DNA from: Saccharomycopsis malanga
Taxonomy: Eukaryota; Ascomycota; Saccharomycetes; Ascoideales; Saccharomycopsidaceae
Assembly: GCA_004014935.1 (NCBI GenBank)
Contig: CP025325.1
Location: forward strand, 496,001 to 560,000
Direction of reading: 5' to 3'
DNA: 64,000 nucleotides
Each line of letters starts with the position of its first letter. The first letter of the stretch is position 1. The position numbers and the translations under genes were made by a program. The notes below the pieces were generated by a model. The model made no database searches. It was not told where the DNA came from and worked only from the letters and a program-made list of their open reading frames with translations. Below, one piece after another: positions 28,985-39,959 of this stretch.

Positions 28985-29315
28985 TCTAAGACACCCTTGA
29001 CATTCCCAAACCGTAAATGGTCTGCAAATGCTAAAAATTAGGAAAATACAGGCACAATGTGAAAAAAAGGGAGGTACCGCCATTTTCCCGTGTTTTTTAC
29101 CATTTTCAACCAGATTCAAACAACTGAACCTAGTAAATATAATATATAGGTTTCAAAGGCCGTACTTGATGATAATCCGTTGAAAATACGCCGCTAACCA
29201 TAGAAATGTGGTCAATACGGGCAAAAACGTGGAAAAACGGGGTACCGCCATGGTCCCATCTTTTCCACCATTTAGACCCTGATTTAAAGAACTGCCCCTA
29301 ATACAGTCAATAATA
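28985..29315 (+). repeat. Tandem CCGCCATTTTCCCGTGTTTT / CCATAGAAATGTGGTCAA module
   Basis: Two diverged copies in tandem (GGTACCGCCATTTTCCCGTG near 29073 and GGTACCGCCATGGTCCCATC near 29240) with AGATTCAAACAACTGAACCT and a GATGATAATCCG ... CCATAGAAATGTGGTCAATA segment. The same module follows DR-D at 11590-11735 and 12070-12185. No ORF. Confidence 0.6.
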
Positions 29316-29379
29316 CCAAATAGGCGTTAAAATCCTATGACACATAGCAAACTGTGTGTATATTATCCAAACCCACACA

Positions 29380-29735
29380 TTCTGATAATAATATCATACA
29401 TTTCAAGCCCAATACACATCATATACGCCATGCCTAAGGAAAAATGGTAAAAGTATGATTGAATTTAATGATTGAGTAAAATTTAAGGAAGAATGAAAAA
29501 GATTTTTAGATTAATCAAGATTAATAGTATAATAAACTATATTCACTAGTATAATAATAATATCATATATTTCAAGCCCAGTACATATCAGTTTCGTATA
29601 TACGCTATGTCTAAGGGGACTTGGTAAAGCCCAATCCTGTACTATTTATCAACATTGACTCCCCTGTTCCTGTTAGGTCTTTTTTCTCTTCTTCGAGAGC
29701 TCTGACTACTGAGCCAAATGGCCCAGTGGCATATT
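29380..29735 (-). mobile_element. TRS-A tail fragment plus internally deleted TRS-A
   Basis: 29385-29440 is a tail fragment (ATATCATACATTTCAAGCCC). 29565-29731 is a deletion form with tail, CGTATATACGCTATGTCTAA, GGGGACTTGGTAAAGCCCAA, TCTTTTTTCTCTTCTTCGAG and the head palindrome (CTACTGAGCC AAAT GGCCCAGTGG). It lacks the B box. Confidence 0.6.
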
Positions 29736-29799
29736 CACAAGTATAATTAACAATTAATAGAATCACAATTATTTAGTAGTAAGCGTTATTAACAATGAT

Positions 29800-30020
29800 T
29801 TTGTAAAACCCAATAGGGAAACCCCAAAAAACTCCATAAACTTATCACTTAGTTGATGAAACCCAAAAAACTCCATAATTTTTTCACTCAGTTGGTAAAA
29901 ACCAAAAAACTCCATAACCTCATCACTCAGCTGAAAAATAAGTAGACTTTCTTCTAGGCCATCTTTCAGACAGTTGCACTTGCCTGTGAAGTCACATTCA
30001 GCATTGTAAAAGTGTGTAGG
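29800..30020. repeat. Three 45-50 bp tandem units and a TRS-A fragment
   Basis: AACCCAAAAAACTCCATAA plus TCACTCAGTTGGTAAAA recurs three times at 29825-29935. A TRS-A body fragment on the minus strand follows (29960-30015: CTTTCAGACAGTTGCACTTG, CATTCAGCATTGTAAAA). No gene lies between 27559 and 30181. Confidence 0.55.
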
Positions 30021-30181
30021 GTGGCCTTACAATAAATACTATTATAAATGTTAAAAACTACACTACCATAAACAATGCCATCCTTTATAAAACATATACC
30101 TAGAGAAAACGCAAGAAAAACAAAAAGAAAGAAAAAAGTGACGGCCATGTATCCAGTATTAACAGCATAGTATGAAGGGCT

Positions 30182-32629
30182 TCAATAACCACTGTAGCCT
30201 CTATTATTACCATATGGATTGTGGAGGTTTGTACTGGAGCCGCTGTTATCGTAGGGATACAAATTGTTTGAATATTGGTTTGTATTGGTGATACCTTTGT
30301 AACCGGTGTTTACTTGGTCGTAAATGTTGGATGGTTTACTAACGGCGCCAAAAGAGGATGTGCTGGCGCCGTGGTTGTTGTAGATCAAGGAGCCAGGCTG
30401 GACGACGTTGTTTGGGGACAAGGCAGCATTAGTTAGGGAATTGCTACGGTCTCTTGAAGCAGGAGGGAGGCGGGACGAAGGGAATTTGTCGTCGATATCG
30501 TAGTCGTCGTCTTCAAAGCCGTTGTTTTTAGCTACAGGGGTGTAATTAGCAATATTGGTTTGGCCACGGCTCAAAGTTTTGGTGAGATCCATTTCTTCGT
30601 GGCCTCTGAGAGCAGCCGAGCCCAAAGCTTCCAATTCGGTGTCGCCTCTGAGCTTTTCCTCGCCGTCGGACCGTTTGATGAAGCAGACTCTGTCGTCGTT
30701 GACGGGGGTGTACTTTGTGTCGGGGTTCTTGTACAAGATGGCCATGACACAGGTGACAATGGTGAAGACCAACAAGATTAGGGAGAAGACGGCGTTGAGG
30801 ACAAACAAGACGACGCCGGAGATGGAGCTGACGACGGGTTTGTTGTTGAAGATGTCGCTGAAGATCAAGAAGAAGACGGAGTTGATCAAGTTGACCAAAT
30901 GGACCAAAATGTTGAAGATGTTGGTTCTTCTGTCCATGTAGGGTCTGACGGAGCAAAGGGCAATGAAGTAGACCAATTCAAAGACAAAGATGATGACGGC
31001 CTGGACTTTGCCCGAGCCCTGGAGCACGGCGATGATCAACGAGCGCAAGATGATGTAGGACAAGGAGACAATGACCCAGTAGTAGCAGCCTGCGCTGTAC
31101 TGGACGTACAAGAAGCCGTACTTGTTCAAGACCTTGTTGTCGCCGTACAAGCTGTAGGCAGGGTTCTTGTAGAGCCGCACAGACTCGCGTCCAATGAGAA
31201 GCAACTTGATGGACGCCTGGACAAGGATTCCCAACACCATGGCCAAGAGCACAATGGCCATGACGACACAGGCGGCCGAATCGCGTTCGGTGAGTTCCCA
31301 CAAGCAGAGCACGACCACCTGCGGCAAGCCGATCAAAAACAATCTGTACAAGGAGCCCTTGATGATGCTGGACCACTGGTTTCTGTACTCTGCAAACTTG
31401 GCCTCGTTGATGGCGTTGGATCTGACCAAAAGCTCGACGGCCGCCTTGAAAAGGGCCAAAGCCACGATCAAAACAAAGGCAAAGAACACCGTGAACACCA
31501 TGGCAGTGAAGAACAAGGACGTGATCTCAATGTTGGCCAAGTAGGCGACTCTCTGGATGCCGCGCAACACGAGAATCTTGGACGTCAAGGCCGTGCTGTT
31601 CTTTTCGTCGGTGTTGTACAAACTAGGGTCCTCCAACGCGTCGTTGGCGTCTCTTTTGCTGACATACACATTGTCGTTCCTGCTGTACCGATGCGGCGAC
31701 TCGTACTTGGGCGTGGCTACCAAATAGCCGTTTGCTTGGGCCCGCTGGTGCAAATCGCTCAAATACTGGAGCATGGCATACGACGACCGTTTCAACAACT
31801 TCTTCTGCACCGAAATGGACAAGACATGCTTGTTGGAAAGCACCGACGTCGACTTGCCGCCTGTGGCCTGCACATACCAGTTGGCAATCTTGCTCAAGAA
31901 CCTGACATGGATAATGCCCATAGACCACTGGAAGTTCTGGCACCACGCAGCCGCAATGGGCGGCACCGTCTTCACGCCCATCATGGAGCTGATCGCAAGG
32001 TTCTGGAAGTACACAAACAACGAGAGCGAGTTGCTGGCAATGTGCGCAGCCGTGCTCGAATGGCCGGTCACCGAAACTACCCCCGAGGTGATCAAACCGA
32101 GCCCCGACACCGCCGCAATGGGCCACGAGGCATACTGCGTCTGCACCGTCTTGCCGTTGGTCAAAAGAGCCTCCACACAGGCCACCGCAGTGTTGTTGGT
32201 CGTGTCGTTCGAGTACACCGTCACCCGAACCTTGGCGTCCAAATCTGGCACCGTGAACGCAATCCCCGGAATCTGCTTCGCATACGTCGACCCTATCGTG
32301 TACGACGAGTCCACATCAATTCGCCCCGAGCTGATTGGACAGAGTGTCTTGAACCCCATGTCACACATGGTCACATTCTTCTCCATCACCGTAAGCCCAT
32401 ACACAATCACTTGCATGTTCGCCCGGATGTATCCCGACACTGTCGATATCGCCGAGATGTCAAACGACACCTTGGTGTTGTTTGGCGTGTACACCACGTT
32501 GAAATACGACGCTGTGAGCTGCGAATTCCGCATACAGGTCAACAACGAAGACGTCTCGATATACGTTTCTGCTGCGCTAAATTGCAACAAAAGTGCAAAT
32601 AATATGATAATCTTGCTCAATATGTTCAT
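30182..32629 (-). CDS. Flc/TRP-like polytopic membrane protein (flavin carrier family)
   Basis: Resembles S. cerevisiae Flc1/2/3, ER-membrane proteins linked to FAD transport, calcium handling and wall integrity. The 815 residues start with a signal peptide (about 1-20) and an ML-like luminal domain with conserved Cys (about 25-180; C-M-R-N, M-C-D-M-G-F-K-T-L-C-P-I). About nine membrane segments follow from residue 170 to about 660, and then a hydrophilic cytosolic tail rich in Ser, Asn, Tyr and Gly. Length is in the family range (about 760-800). Which FLC paralogue it represents is not decided. The 3.1-kb upstream interval is made of repeats and AT-rich DNA. Confidence 0.85.
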   Translation of the reverse strand: MNILSKIIILFALLLQFSAAETYIETSSLLTCMRNSQLTASYFNVVYTPNNTKVSFDISAISTVSGYIRANMQVIVYGLTVMEKNVTMCDMGFKTLCPISSGRIDVDSSYTIGSTYAKQIPGIAFTVPDLDAKVRVTVYSNDTTNNTAVACVEALLTNGKTVQTQYASWPIAAVSGLGLITSGVVSVTGHSSTAAHIASNSLSLFVYFQNLAISSMMGVKTVPPIAAAWCQNFQWSMGIIHVRFLSKIANWYVQATGGKSTSVLSNKHVLSISVQKKLLKRSSYAMLQYLSDLHQRAQANGYLVATPKYESPHRYSRNDNVYVSKRDANDALEDPSLYNTDEKNSTALTSKILVLRGIQRVAYLANIEITSLFFTAMVFTVFFAFVLIVALALFKAAVELLVRSNAINEAKFAEYRNQWSSIIKGSLYRLFLIGLPQVVVLCLWELTERDSAACVVMAIVLLAMVLGILVQASIKLLLIGRESVRLYKNPAYSLYGDNKVLNKYGFLYVQYSAGCYYWVIVSLSYIILRSLIIAVLQGSGKVQAVIIFVFELVYFIALCSVRPYMDRRTNIFNILVHLVNLINSVFFLIFSDIFNNKPVVSSISGVVLFVLNAVFSLILLVFTIVTCVMAILYKNPDTKYTPVNDDRVCFIKRSDGEEKLRGDTELEALGSAALRGHEEMDLTKTLSRGQTNIANYTPVAKNNGFEDDDYDIDDKFPSSRLPPASRDRSNSLTNAALSPNNVVQPGSLIYNNHGASTSSFGAVSKPSNIYDQVNTGYKGITNTNQYSNNLYPYDNSGSSTNLHNPYGNNRGYSGY

Positions 32630-32689
32630 TTTTGATACGTTGGTTTTTTGTCTTGTACTGGTTTTTCGTGGATAATTGGGGAAAAAACT

Positions 32690-33345
32690 TTTCTACTATT
32701 ATTAAACAATTGTATAGTTAATCTTAACAAAAAACGGTAACAAACAGCTGTTTGTAATATCTAACCCTTTTGGATTTTCAGTTTATCACTTTAATGTTTT
32801 TTGAGTAAATTGTATGAAAAATGGTGAAATATTGTGAAATATTGTAAAAACCGTAAAAATTGTAAAATCTTGTAAAAAACACCTCACTGTTATTATAACA
32901 CCTCACTACTATTAAACAATTGTACAATTACTCTTAGCAATCCACGGTAACAATCAACTGTTTGTAATATCTATCCCTTTTGGATTTTCAATTTATCACT
33001 TTAATGTTTTTTGAGTAAATTGGATCAAAAATGGTGAAATATAGTGAAATCTTGTAAAAAAAAAACACCTCACTGCTATTATAACACCTCACTACTATTA
33101 AACAATCGTCTAATCACTCTTAACAATCCACGGTAACAACAACTGTCAAAAATAATAATACTAAACCCTTTTGGTTTTCCAATTTATCACTTCAATCAAT
33201 GTTCTTTGAAATAGTGCGTAAGAAAAATAGTAAAAACTGTAAAAACTGTAAAAACTGTAAAAATAATAGACACCTCACCGCTATTATTAAACAATCGTCT
33301 AATCACTCCTAACAATCCACGGTAACACGTTCCAAAAATAGTAAT
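32690..33345. repeat. Four diverged tandem units of about 150-230 bp upstream of the FLC-like gene
   Basis: AACACCTCACTACTATTAAA, CAATCCACGGTAACAA and CCCTTTTGGATTTTCAATTT followed by ATCACTTTAATGTTTTTTGA recur near 32690, 32905, 33085 and 33280. Each is followed by a run of TTGTAAAAA/TGGTGAAATA units of variable length. It lies in the promoter-proximal DNA of the FLC-like gene. Confidence 0.7.
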
Positions 33346-33569
33346 ACCTTCCGTTACCTTGATTATACAAACTCAAATATACAGAAAATATTAATATCAC
33401 AATAATCAAACACTATCTTCTTCACAATATCTCGTTGTTGTTTTTTACAAAATCCCATAAATCAAAACAACTATACCACTTTCGAAACAATTTATCCAAT
33501 CTAACCCCTCCCCCTTGATACTAATACTATTTAGTCGTTGGTCACGTGATGCCTACAATAGTATAAGGT

Positions 33570-34015
33570 TAATAAGTGGTAATGGAGAAACTTGCCTAAT
33601 AAATGATAAGAATGAAGGAAATCGAGTGCATAAATGTTGATAAAGGAGAAAATCGGCTGATTAAATGTTACGAATGGAGAAAATTGAGTTAATAAATGTT
33701 AATAATGGAGAAAATTGGATAATAAATGATAATAATGTAGGAAATTGCTTAATAAATGATAGAAATAAAGAAAACTCGACTGAATGATTGATACGAATGT
33801 AGTAAACTGCCTAATAAATGATAAGAATGAAAAAAAGCGACTGATTAAATGTTGATAATGGAGAAAATCGGCTAATAAATGATAAAAACAAAGAAAATTG
33901 CCTAATAAATGATAATAATGAAGAAAATCGAGTGAATAAATAATAAAAACGAAGAAAATCGAGTGATTAAATGATAAAAATAAAGAAAAAACAACCAACA
34001 AAAATCATAAATGTG
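33570..34015. repeat. Minisatellite, unit about 29 bp
   Basis: About fifteen units of the type AATAAATGATAATAATGAAG + AAAATCGAG, all imperfect. A CACGTGATGCC precedes it near 33543. The reading frame on the minus strand is an artefact of the repeat. Confidence 0.75.
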
Positions 34016-34017
34016 AA

Positions 34018-34160
34018 AAATAATATCTTATATTTCACGCCCAGTATATATCAGTTTCGTATGTCTAAGGTTGGTAAAGCCTAATAATTTCCTGTTGATC
34101 ATAATCTGATCATAATCTTATATATCGTTATCTTCTCACCCCTGTTCCTGCTCAAGAGTA
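34018..34160 (-). mobile_element. TRS-A distal fragment
   Basis: TATTTCACGCCCAGTATATA, TCAGTTTCGTATGTCTAAGG, GTTGGTAAAGCC and TGATCATAATCTGATCATAA, then CTTCTCACCCCTGTTCCTG. It ends before the head. The ATAATCTGATC motif here is the seed of the minisatellite inside the copy at 44105-44615. Confidence 0.55.
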
Positions 34161-35732
34161 GAGCCAAACGTAAAAACCATATCGAACAAAAATTAACAAA
34201 ATTAAACGACTCAGTAGGAAGGCAACATGTTCCTCGTCTTAGTATTACTCAGAGATTGTTCACACTAGTTCGTTCATCACCGTCGTTTTCGTTCAGATCA
34301 AGTTGATCCTTCAAATTGATCCAAACTATAATTAACACGTGCACTACCCACCACCGGTAGCTAATCCGTCTACCGTTTCGGCCAGAGGCGCAACTAACTC
34401 TTTTTTTTCTCCACAACTATATACTCCATGTCTGTATTTTTATAGTATTTGATAATCATTACCATTTTACTATGAAATCTTACATTTTGGAGCTAGCAAA
34501 AGCCATATAGGTATTGTTGCATATGTAATCTGCCTTGTAAACGTTACTTACGCAAGGGTTCTGATGTTGGTGTGCATTTCTCATAGTTTGTCATTAGCGT
34601 ATGTGAATTATTTGGACCAATTTATCAATAAACAAAAGTATTGGCATTTTTTATTGAAAACCCCTTGTGTTTAAATCAGTCGTAGTGACCTTGAAAGCTG
34701 ATCATTAAAAAAGTAGTGTAGGACTGCATTGTATTGGTTTAAATTAAAGCACTTTTTGATATCAAACCCCATTTTTATAAAAGACTAAAATGAAAAAACA
34801 TAGAGGCACTGGGAAATAGATCCTGCTAACCTGGTATTACTCTACTTCCTTAAAGCCATATTGGTGTTTTGGCCATCTCAATGACGAGACAATTGCCTAG
34901 TATTTGGAAACCTTGTCGATTTTAAGAGACATAAACTCCAATAGTATGACATTGTAAAAATGATTAGTTTTGAGTAAAACTCTCTCAAGTCTGTTGCGAC
35001 TTGTTTATTGTAGATTGAATGGTTACATGCACTTATTTTTGAAAGTTTAAACGGGTCAATCAACAAAGTTGTCTAGATTATTACCTTTTAACATGTGCTA
35101 CTTACTTCTAATAATAATGTCGTATATTTCATGTTTAGTACCTGTCAGGTTTGTATTTACGTGTTTATTTGTAAAGAAATTTGTTAAAAATCCAGTGAGA
35201 TAAACCCAATAATATCCAGGTTGTTATATGCTGCTTGCTATTTACTTTGATCTTTTTTCTTTTTTTTTCACTTCTCTCTTATTCTCTTTGTTTATAAAAA
35301 ATCATCATTGAAAATTTTACTTAGTCAATCCACTTGACCTTTTATTATGTTTAAGTAAATGTGAATAAATATTCCCAACAAGTAACGCGGCTTCAGGCCT
35401 CTAACCATATACTTTTATACACGATATGAACCTTACGAACTCAGGAGGTATAACAGTACAAAAACATTTCCCAACCAAGCCAAGATAACATCTCTTAGGC
35501 TCCTTCTTATTAACCCACAACTCATATAATATAGCATTATCATCTTTACCTCTATTGAAAAGCATCACGTGACTATTTTCATAATAGTATAAAAGGGCAG
35601 AAGGTCCCACTATAGAGTGATTGTTATACTGAATAAGTAAACAAGAGAGGTTTAATTGTGAGGGTTTTTGGTAGAATTGATTAACAAGCAACTAGTGGAG
35701 TTGATTTGTAAGATTTTTTTCAGTATTGTATA
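34161..35732. other. Intergenic, no gene recognised
   Basis: Mostly AT-rich single-copy DNA. The stretch 34330-34400 is GC-richer and on the minus strand has an A-box-like TGGCCGAAACGGTAGACGG, but no matching B box or stems. A weak TRS-A tail lies near 35110-35150. CATCACGTGACT at 35562 lies about 165 bases before the FMP32-like start. Confidence 0.4.
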
Positions 35733-36380
35733 ATGTTGAGAATTGGTTTGAGAGGGTTGAATAGACCAGTTTCTGGAAGATTTATATTGGCCAGCAGAAT
35801 ATGTTCTTTTTCCACAACAAGTGGAAGATGGAATGACAATAAAGTGCCATTTGATACAAAAAAGCTCCATGATGAACTAATTGCAAACGACTTTGATCAA
35901 AAGCAGTCTGAAGCGATTATAAAAATCATTTCGTCATCAATAGATAAAGGCATTCAATCCATGATTAATGATTTTGTATCTAAAGAAACGTTATCTACAT
36001 TATCATACAAACAAAAGGTGGATTTTGTAAAGCTCAAGGGCGAGTTGCAGTCTTTAGATCGTAGCGAATTCAACAATATGACTAATGAATATGACCGTAT
36101 CCGCTTGGAATTGGAAAAATTGAGACAAAAGTTACGAGAAGAAATCAGTAAAACCCAGGCAGGCGTCAGACTTGATCTCAGCTTGGAAAAAGGGCGGATG
36201 AAAGAAGAAAGCTCAATGCATAATTTACATATTAAAGAAACAGATACAAGAATAGACCAGGAAATCAGTAATATGAAAATGCAAATCGATAGTGTCAAAA
36301 CACAGGTGATGCAATGGTTGATTGGTGTATGTACCGGTACATTTGCTTTGATTTTGGCATATGTTCGTTTGGTGATGTGA
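35733..36380 (+). CDS. FMP32: Mitochondrial coiled-coil protein, Fmp32 / DUF1640 (MCUR1-related) family
   Basis: The 215 residues begin with an Arg/Ser presequence (about 1-35, ending near S-F-S-T-T-S-G-R). Family hallmarks follow: F-D-T-K-K-L, Y-K-Q-K-V-D-F-V-K-L-K-G-E-L-Q-S-L-D-R-S-E-F, a long coiled coil (about 95-190) with L-R-E-E-I-S-K-T-Q-A-G-V-R-L-D-L-S-L-E-K-G-R, and one C-terminal membrane segment (about 192-212). Fmp32 is an inner-membrane protein involved in cytochrome oxidase assembly or proline metabolism. A paralogue of the same family cannot be excluded. Confidence 0.8.
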   Translation: MLRIGLRGLNRPVSGRFILASRICSFSTTSGRWNDNKVPFDTKKLHDELIANDFDQKQSEAIIKIISSSIDKGIQSMINDFVSKETLSTLSYKQKVDFVKLKGELQSLDRSEFNNMTNEYDRIRLELEKLRQKLREEISKTQAGVRLDLSLEKGRMKEESSMHNLHIKETDTRIDQEISNMKMQIDSVKTQVMQWLIGVCTGTFALILAYVRLVM

Positions 36381-36850
36381 TGTAGCTATTTTAGATGGGT
36401 TTATAATGTATTTTACGAGTTTATGGGTTATGGATTGTCAATTGTAGATTAAAGGTTGCCAATTTTGAATTTTAAATTGTAGGTTTTGTTTAAAATAGTT
36501 TATATTGGGTATAAATATTGTACAGCTTGTGGCGATAAATTTACAGTAGCGCTTTTAGTATTTGATTGGTTACATTGATCTATTAAATTATATTCTTAAT
36601 CTATAAATTATTCTAAATTATTATTGAAGTTTATAAGATCTGATTCTAATCCAACTTGACAAATTAAAGCATCTTTTACCAAAGTTTCTTTAATCTATGT
36701 TTTCGTTTATGTTTCTTGGTTGTATATAAATCAACAATTGGAGCAACTCAATTATTCTATTATGAAAACTCAGTAATTCGTTAAATTAACCAGTGTTTTA
36801 ACTCTTAACTAGCAAGTTTGATTGTCCGAAAATCTGTCCACAATGGGTTA
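36381..36850. other. Intergenic, AT-rich, between FMP32-like and RPL10
   Basis: A few TTGTAGATTAAAGGTTGCC/TTTTAAATTGTAGGTTT-like near repeats lie at 36435-36490. Nothing else recognised. Confidence 0.35.
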
Positions 36851-36854
36851 TATT

Positions 36855-37135
36855 GTTATAATAATAATATCTTATATTTCGAGACCAGTACATGACAGGT
36901 TTGTATATACGCACTATTATTATATAATAATTACAATCTTCTCACCCTTGAGCTTGGATTATCTACTTTTTTTCGAAATAATAGGCAAAGTATTGGGCCA
37001 TTTACTTTTTTCCAAGAGTACAAACCACTGAGCAATTCGGCCAGTGGCTTATAATAATAATAATAATAAAAACATAATAATCTTATATTCCAGTACATAT
37101 CAGTTCCGTATGTACACGCTATCCAGTGACTTATT
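36855..37135 (-). mobile_element. TRS-A deletion form plus tail fragment
   Basis: 36858-37050: tail (TATTTCGAGACCAGTACATG), TTTGTATATACGCACTATTA, AATCTTCTCACCCTTGAGC, then a decayed head (CCACTGAGCA ATTC GGCCAGTGG). 37085-37135 is a further tail (AATCTTATATTCCAGTACAT, TCAGTTCCGTATGTACACGC) inserted in or beside the AAT run. Confidence 0.55.
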
Positions 37136-37205
37136 ATTACAAAAATATAAGAGTAACAAAATCATTCATAAAACTGCTATATAACATATACAGAGATTAA
37201 TGAAT

Positions 37206-38154
37206 CTAAGCCAAAAAGTAATCTGGGAACTCTTGGAAGTTTCTTTCCAAAGAACCCTTCTTAGACAAGAACTTGACAAAAGCACCATCGTCTTTAACTT
37301 CGTTGGCGTTTCTCTTGACCAAATAGTCAGCTCTGTCCAAGTTGGTGAAACCCCATTTCTTAGAAATGATGATTCTTTGTTGACCTGGGAACTTGTATCT
37401 GGCTCTTCTCAAACCTTCAATAGCAACTTCTTTGTTGTTGTCTCTGGTTCTGACAGAGAAGATGATTTGACCAATGTCAACTCTGGCGGCCAAACCGTGT
37501 GGTTTACCCCAAGCACCTCTCATACCTTGTTGCAATCTATCGGCACCGGCACATGACAACATCTTGTTGATTCTTAAAACGTGGAATGGGTGCACTCTGA
37601 CTCTCAAGTGGAAAGCATCTCTACCAGAGACCTTGGTGATGTACTTGTTGGCACAGATACGGGCAGCTTCCAAAGCTTCGGAAGACAATTGTTCCAATTC
37701 GTTGGAAACCAAGTGGATACACAATGGGAACTCGTCGACAGTAGCCTTCTTTTTACCCAAGTCGTAGATTCTGATCTTGGCGTCTGGGACACCTCTGTTG
37801 TATCTAGACTTTGGATATGGCTTGTTCTTACAGTATCTGTAACATCTAGCTGGCTATAAAAGGTTAGTAGGCGAACGTTTGGCAATCCTATTACTAATCG
37901 GGAGCTTTTTGGTATAACTGCATGGATAATCAATGAAACAAACTGGTAAATGCGGTCTACACATTATAAGATATTGGTACTTGAATAAATCCTTTGAATC
38001 CATCTTTAACTGTCAAGTATTGAAAAAAATCTCATGTTAAATCCTTGACAATATTTTTTTTCATTAATACAATATTATCTGTTATTGCTTCCCGATTATA
38101 ATAGCGCTAGCTCTGTAGACACTCTCTTTCATTAAAACATACTCTTCTAGCCAT
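37206..38154 (-). CDS. RPL10: 60S ribosomal protein L10 (uL16), one intron
   Basis: Late-assembling large-subunit protein near the peptidyl transferase centre. Exon 1 is 38143-38154 (ATGGCTAGAAGA, M-A-R-R) and exon 2 is 37206-37853, starting [15 protein letters not shown]. The 289-base intron (37854-38142) has donor GTATGT, branch point TACTAAC (37863-37869 on the plus strand) and acceptor TAG. The product has 219 residues (S. cerevisiae: 221). A start at 37760, inside exon 2, would drop conserved residues and is wrong. The P-site loop region ([17 protein letters not shown]) is intact. Confidence 0.96.
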
Positions 38155-38460
38155 CTTGAATTGATTTTTTGGTTATATTACTTTGCGATATTGCTATATT
38201 AATCAATATATTCAATTACACCGTATTAGAAATGTGATATTTTAAAACAACCAAACTGCCCATCCATGAAGAAAAAAAAAACACCGATTTCCACTATCAT
38301 ATCCGGGTCACCATGAGTTATATTAGTAATACCAGTGAAGCACATGAGCGGTTGCATATATCAAGGGGTGATTATGATGTTATGTAAGGAAAAACCAAAT
38401 AGGTTGCGAGAATGCAGGTGTTCATTCCAACGTATATAAGAATGATGGTTGTTAATGGAA

Positions 38461-38535
38461 AGCCCTATGAAATGTCACCTGAGTGGCACATGAGTATAAA
38501 TTGGCTTCTGCTAAGAAGTTTCATTAAAGCCCTAG
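38461..38535 (-). promoter_or_regulatory. RPL10 upstream TAGGGCT motifs
   Basis: AGCCCTAT (38461-38468) and AGCCCTAG (38528-38535) read ATAGGGCT and CTAGGGCT on the gene strand, 307-381 bases upstream of the start. They match the core of the Tbf1 site found before RPL15 and RPL26. No CACGTG is seen here. Confidence 0.5.
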
Positions 38536-38899
38536 ACATTTGACAGGAAACCACCATGCAACTGGATTATTAATTGATATGGTCTTGCCTTAAGATGGTA
38601 AAAGACACCTACTAATTCACCTGTAGATGTTACATGTCATATAATATAATAAAAAAGCCTGCAGCAGCAGCAGATTGTATACAAAAATGTTAATTTACAC
38701 ACACCCGTTTATAGACACACTTATATAAGCTTTGAATCGGCTTTTACTCACATTAAATTCAAACATTATATTATATCTCCCTATATCTCTGGTATGGTAA
38801 TAGTAAACGTTAATGAAGCAAGTACGCATGTCAGACGCGTCACGTTGCATGAGATGATAGGGTAGCCATTTGAAAAATTGAAAAAAAAAAATTAGCAGA

Positions 38900-38907
38900 G
38901 ATGAGCT
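38900..38907 (+). promoter_or_regulatory. PAC-like motif before BUD20
   Basis: GATGAGCT lies 127 bases upstream of the BUD20 start, next to GAAAAATTGAAAAAAA (RRPE-like, about 38871-38886). PAC and RRPE together mark ribosome-biogenesis genes in yeasts. Confidence 0.55.
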
Positions 38908-39033
38908 TTGCATTATAGTGCTTTATCATATATAGTGTTTAAACGTATATAGGGTTTAACATATATAGTGCTTGACATATATAGAAGTACAAGTTTCTAA
39001 AGCCAGTGTATAGCAAAAAGTTCTGTTATTAAA

Positions 39034-39486
39034 ATGGGAAAATATAGTGTTCAAAAGTATAAAACCAAGCGTCGTGTGAAGAACATTGATCAGATATTTG
39101 GTGATCTTTCAACAGATGAATCGATCCAGAAATATAAGAATCAACCTTTGCAGGAAGACAAGCCCGGTTTAGGACAACATTATTGTATTGAATGTGCTAA
39201 ATACTATCAAAACGAACATGCTCTACAGACACATAGAAAGTCCAAGGTGCATAAAAGAAGAGTAAAGTTGATCAAAGAAGGTCCATATACTCAGTTGGAA
39301 GCAGACGCTGCTGCTGGAAATGATGTTCAAAAGTACGTAGTCAAGAACGCCCAGAATAACGACATTTTGAAGAACCATATTGCCGCAAAGGTTCAGTTGG
39401 AAAAAGGAAATGATCAAATCAAAAAGAGTAAGCAGCCTACTGTTCCAGAGACTGACAAACCTATTGCCATGGAGATTGAGGTTTGA
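39034..39486 (+). CDS. BUD20: Pre-60S shuttling zinc-finger protein Bud20
   Basis: Bud20 binds late pre-60S particles and helps their nuclear export. The 150 residues (S. cerevisiae: 166) start M-G-K-Y-S-V-Q-K-Y-K-T-K-R-R. The single C2H2 finger has Cys in Y-C-I-E-C and His in H-R-K-S-K-V-H (about 51-75). It is followed by K-R-R-V-K-L-I-K-E-G-P-Y-T and a basic C-terminal part. The promoter has a PAC-like element, matching its role in ribosome assembly. Confidence 0.93.
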   Translation: MGKYSVQKYKTKRRVKNIDQIFGDLSTDESIQKYKNQPLQEDKPGLGQHYCIECAKYYQNEHALQTHRKSKVHKRRVKLIKEGPYTQLEADAAAGNDVQKYVVKNAQNNDILKNHIAAKVQLEKGNDQIKKSKQPTVPETDKPIAMEIEV

Positions 39487-39679
39487 TTGTTGTAGTGTTT
39501 GTTTAGGGTTGGTATCTTTCTATGATGCTTATTAGTGCATTTTGTTTATTGTAATTTTGTTTATTTTATTTTCTGGGCATTTTTTGAGTTCTTGTTGTCT
39601 TTGTATTTATGGTAGGTCCTTCATTTGGTTTTATATAAGCAATTTCATATTTTATCGTTGAGTGGATTGAATGGTTGTA

Positions 39680-39760
39680 ATGTGGAAGGCCCCTGGGCTC
39701 AGAGAAGAGAAAAGGACTTGTAAGGCTCGAAATAGATGATACTATTGAATCATATGGAAA
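39680..39760 (+). mobile_element. TRS-A short remnant
   Basis: GGCCCCTGGGCTCAGAGAAG, AGAAAAGGACTTGTAAGGCT and CGAAATAGATGATACTATTG combine head and tail with everything between deleted. Confidence 0.45.
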
Positions 39761-39959
39761 ATTGATATATTCTATTCAAACTATATAGGCATACCTTTAT
39801 TACGACCATGTACTTGTAATTATGTAGATGAGTTATTGGGTTATAAACAGTAATCTAATTTTAAATTTATCAACAAGGCTATACTTTATACCATTATTGG
39901 ATGTTTCAAGGGAGACGTCAAGAAGAAAGCAATACAAATATGAGAATTCGGCAAGTTTA

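Noticed and set aside
30899-32602. 567-codon ORF antisense to the FLC-like gene
   Set aside because: Shadow ORF without domains; the sense frame has signal peptide, Cys pattern and membrane segments.
33699-34001. 100-codon Phe/Leu-rich ORF
   Set aside because: Produced by the 29-bp minisatellite; codes for a repetitive artefact.
34330-34400. A-box-like TGGCCGAAACGGTAGACGG on the minus strand
   Set aside because: No B box at the right distance and no clover-leaf pairing that I can draw.
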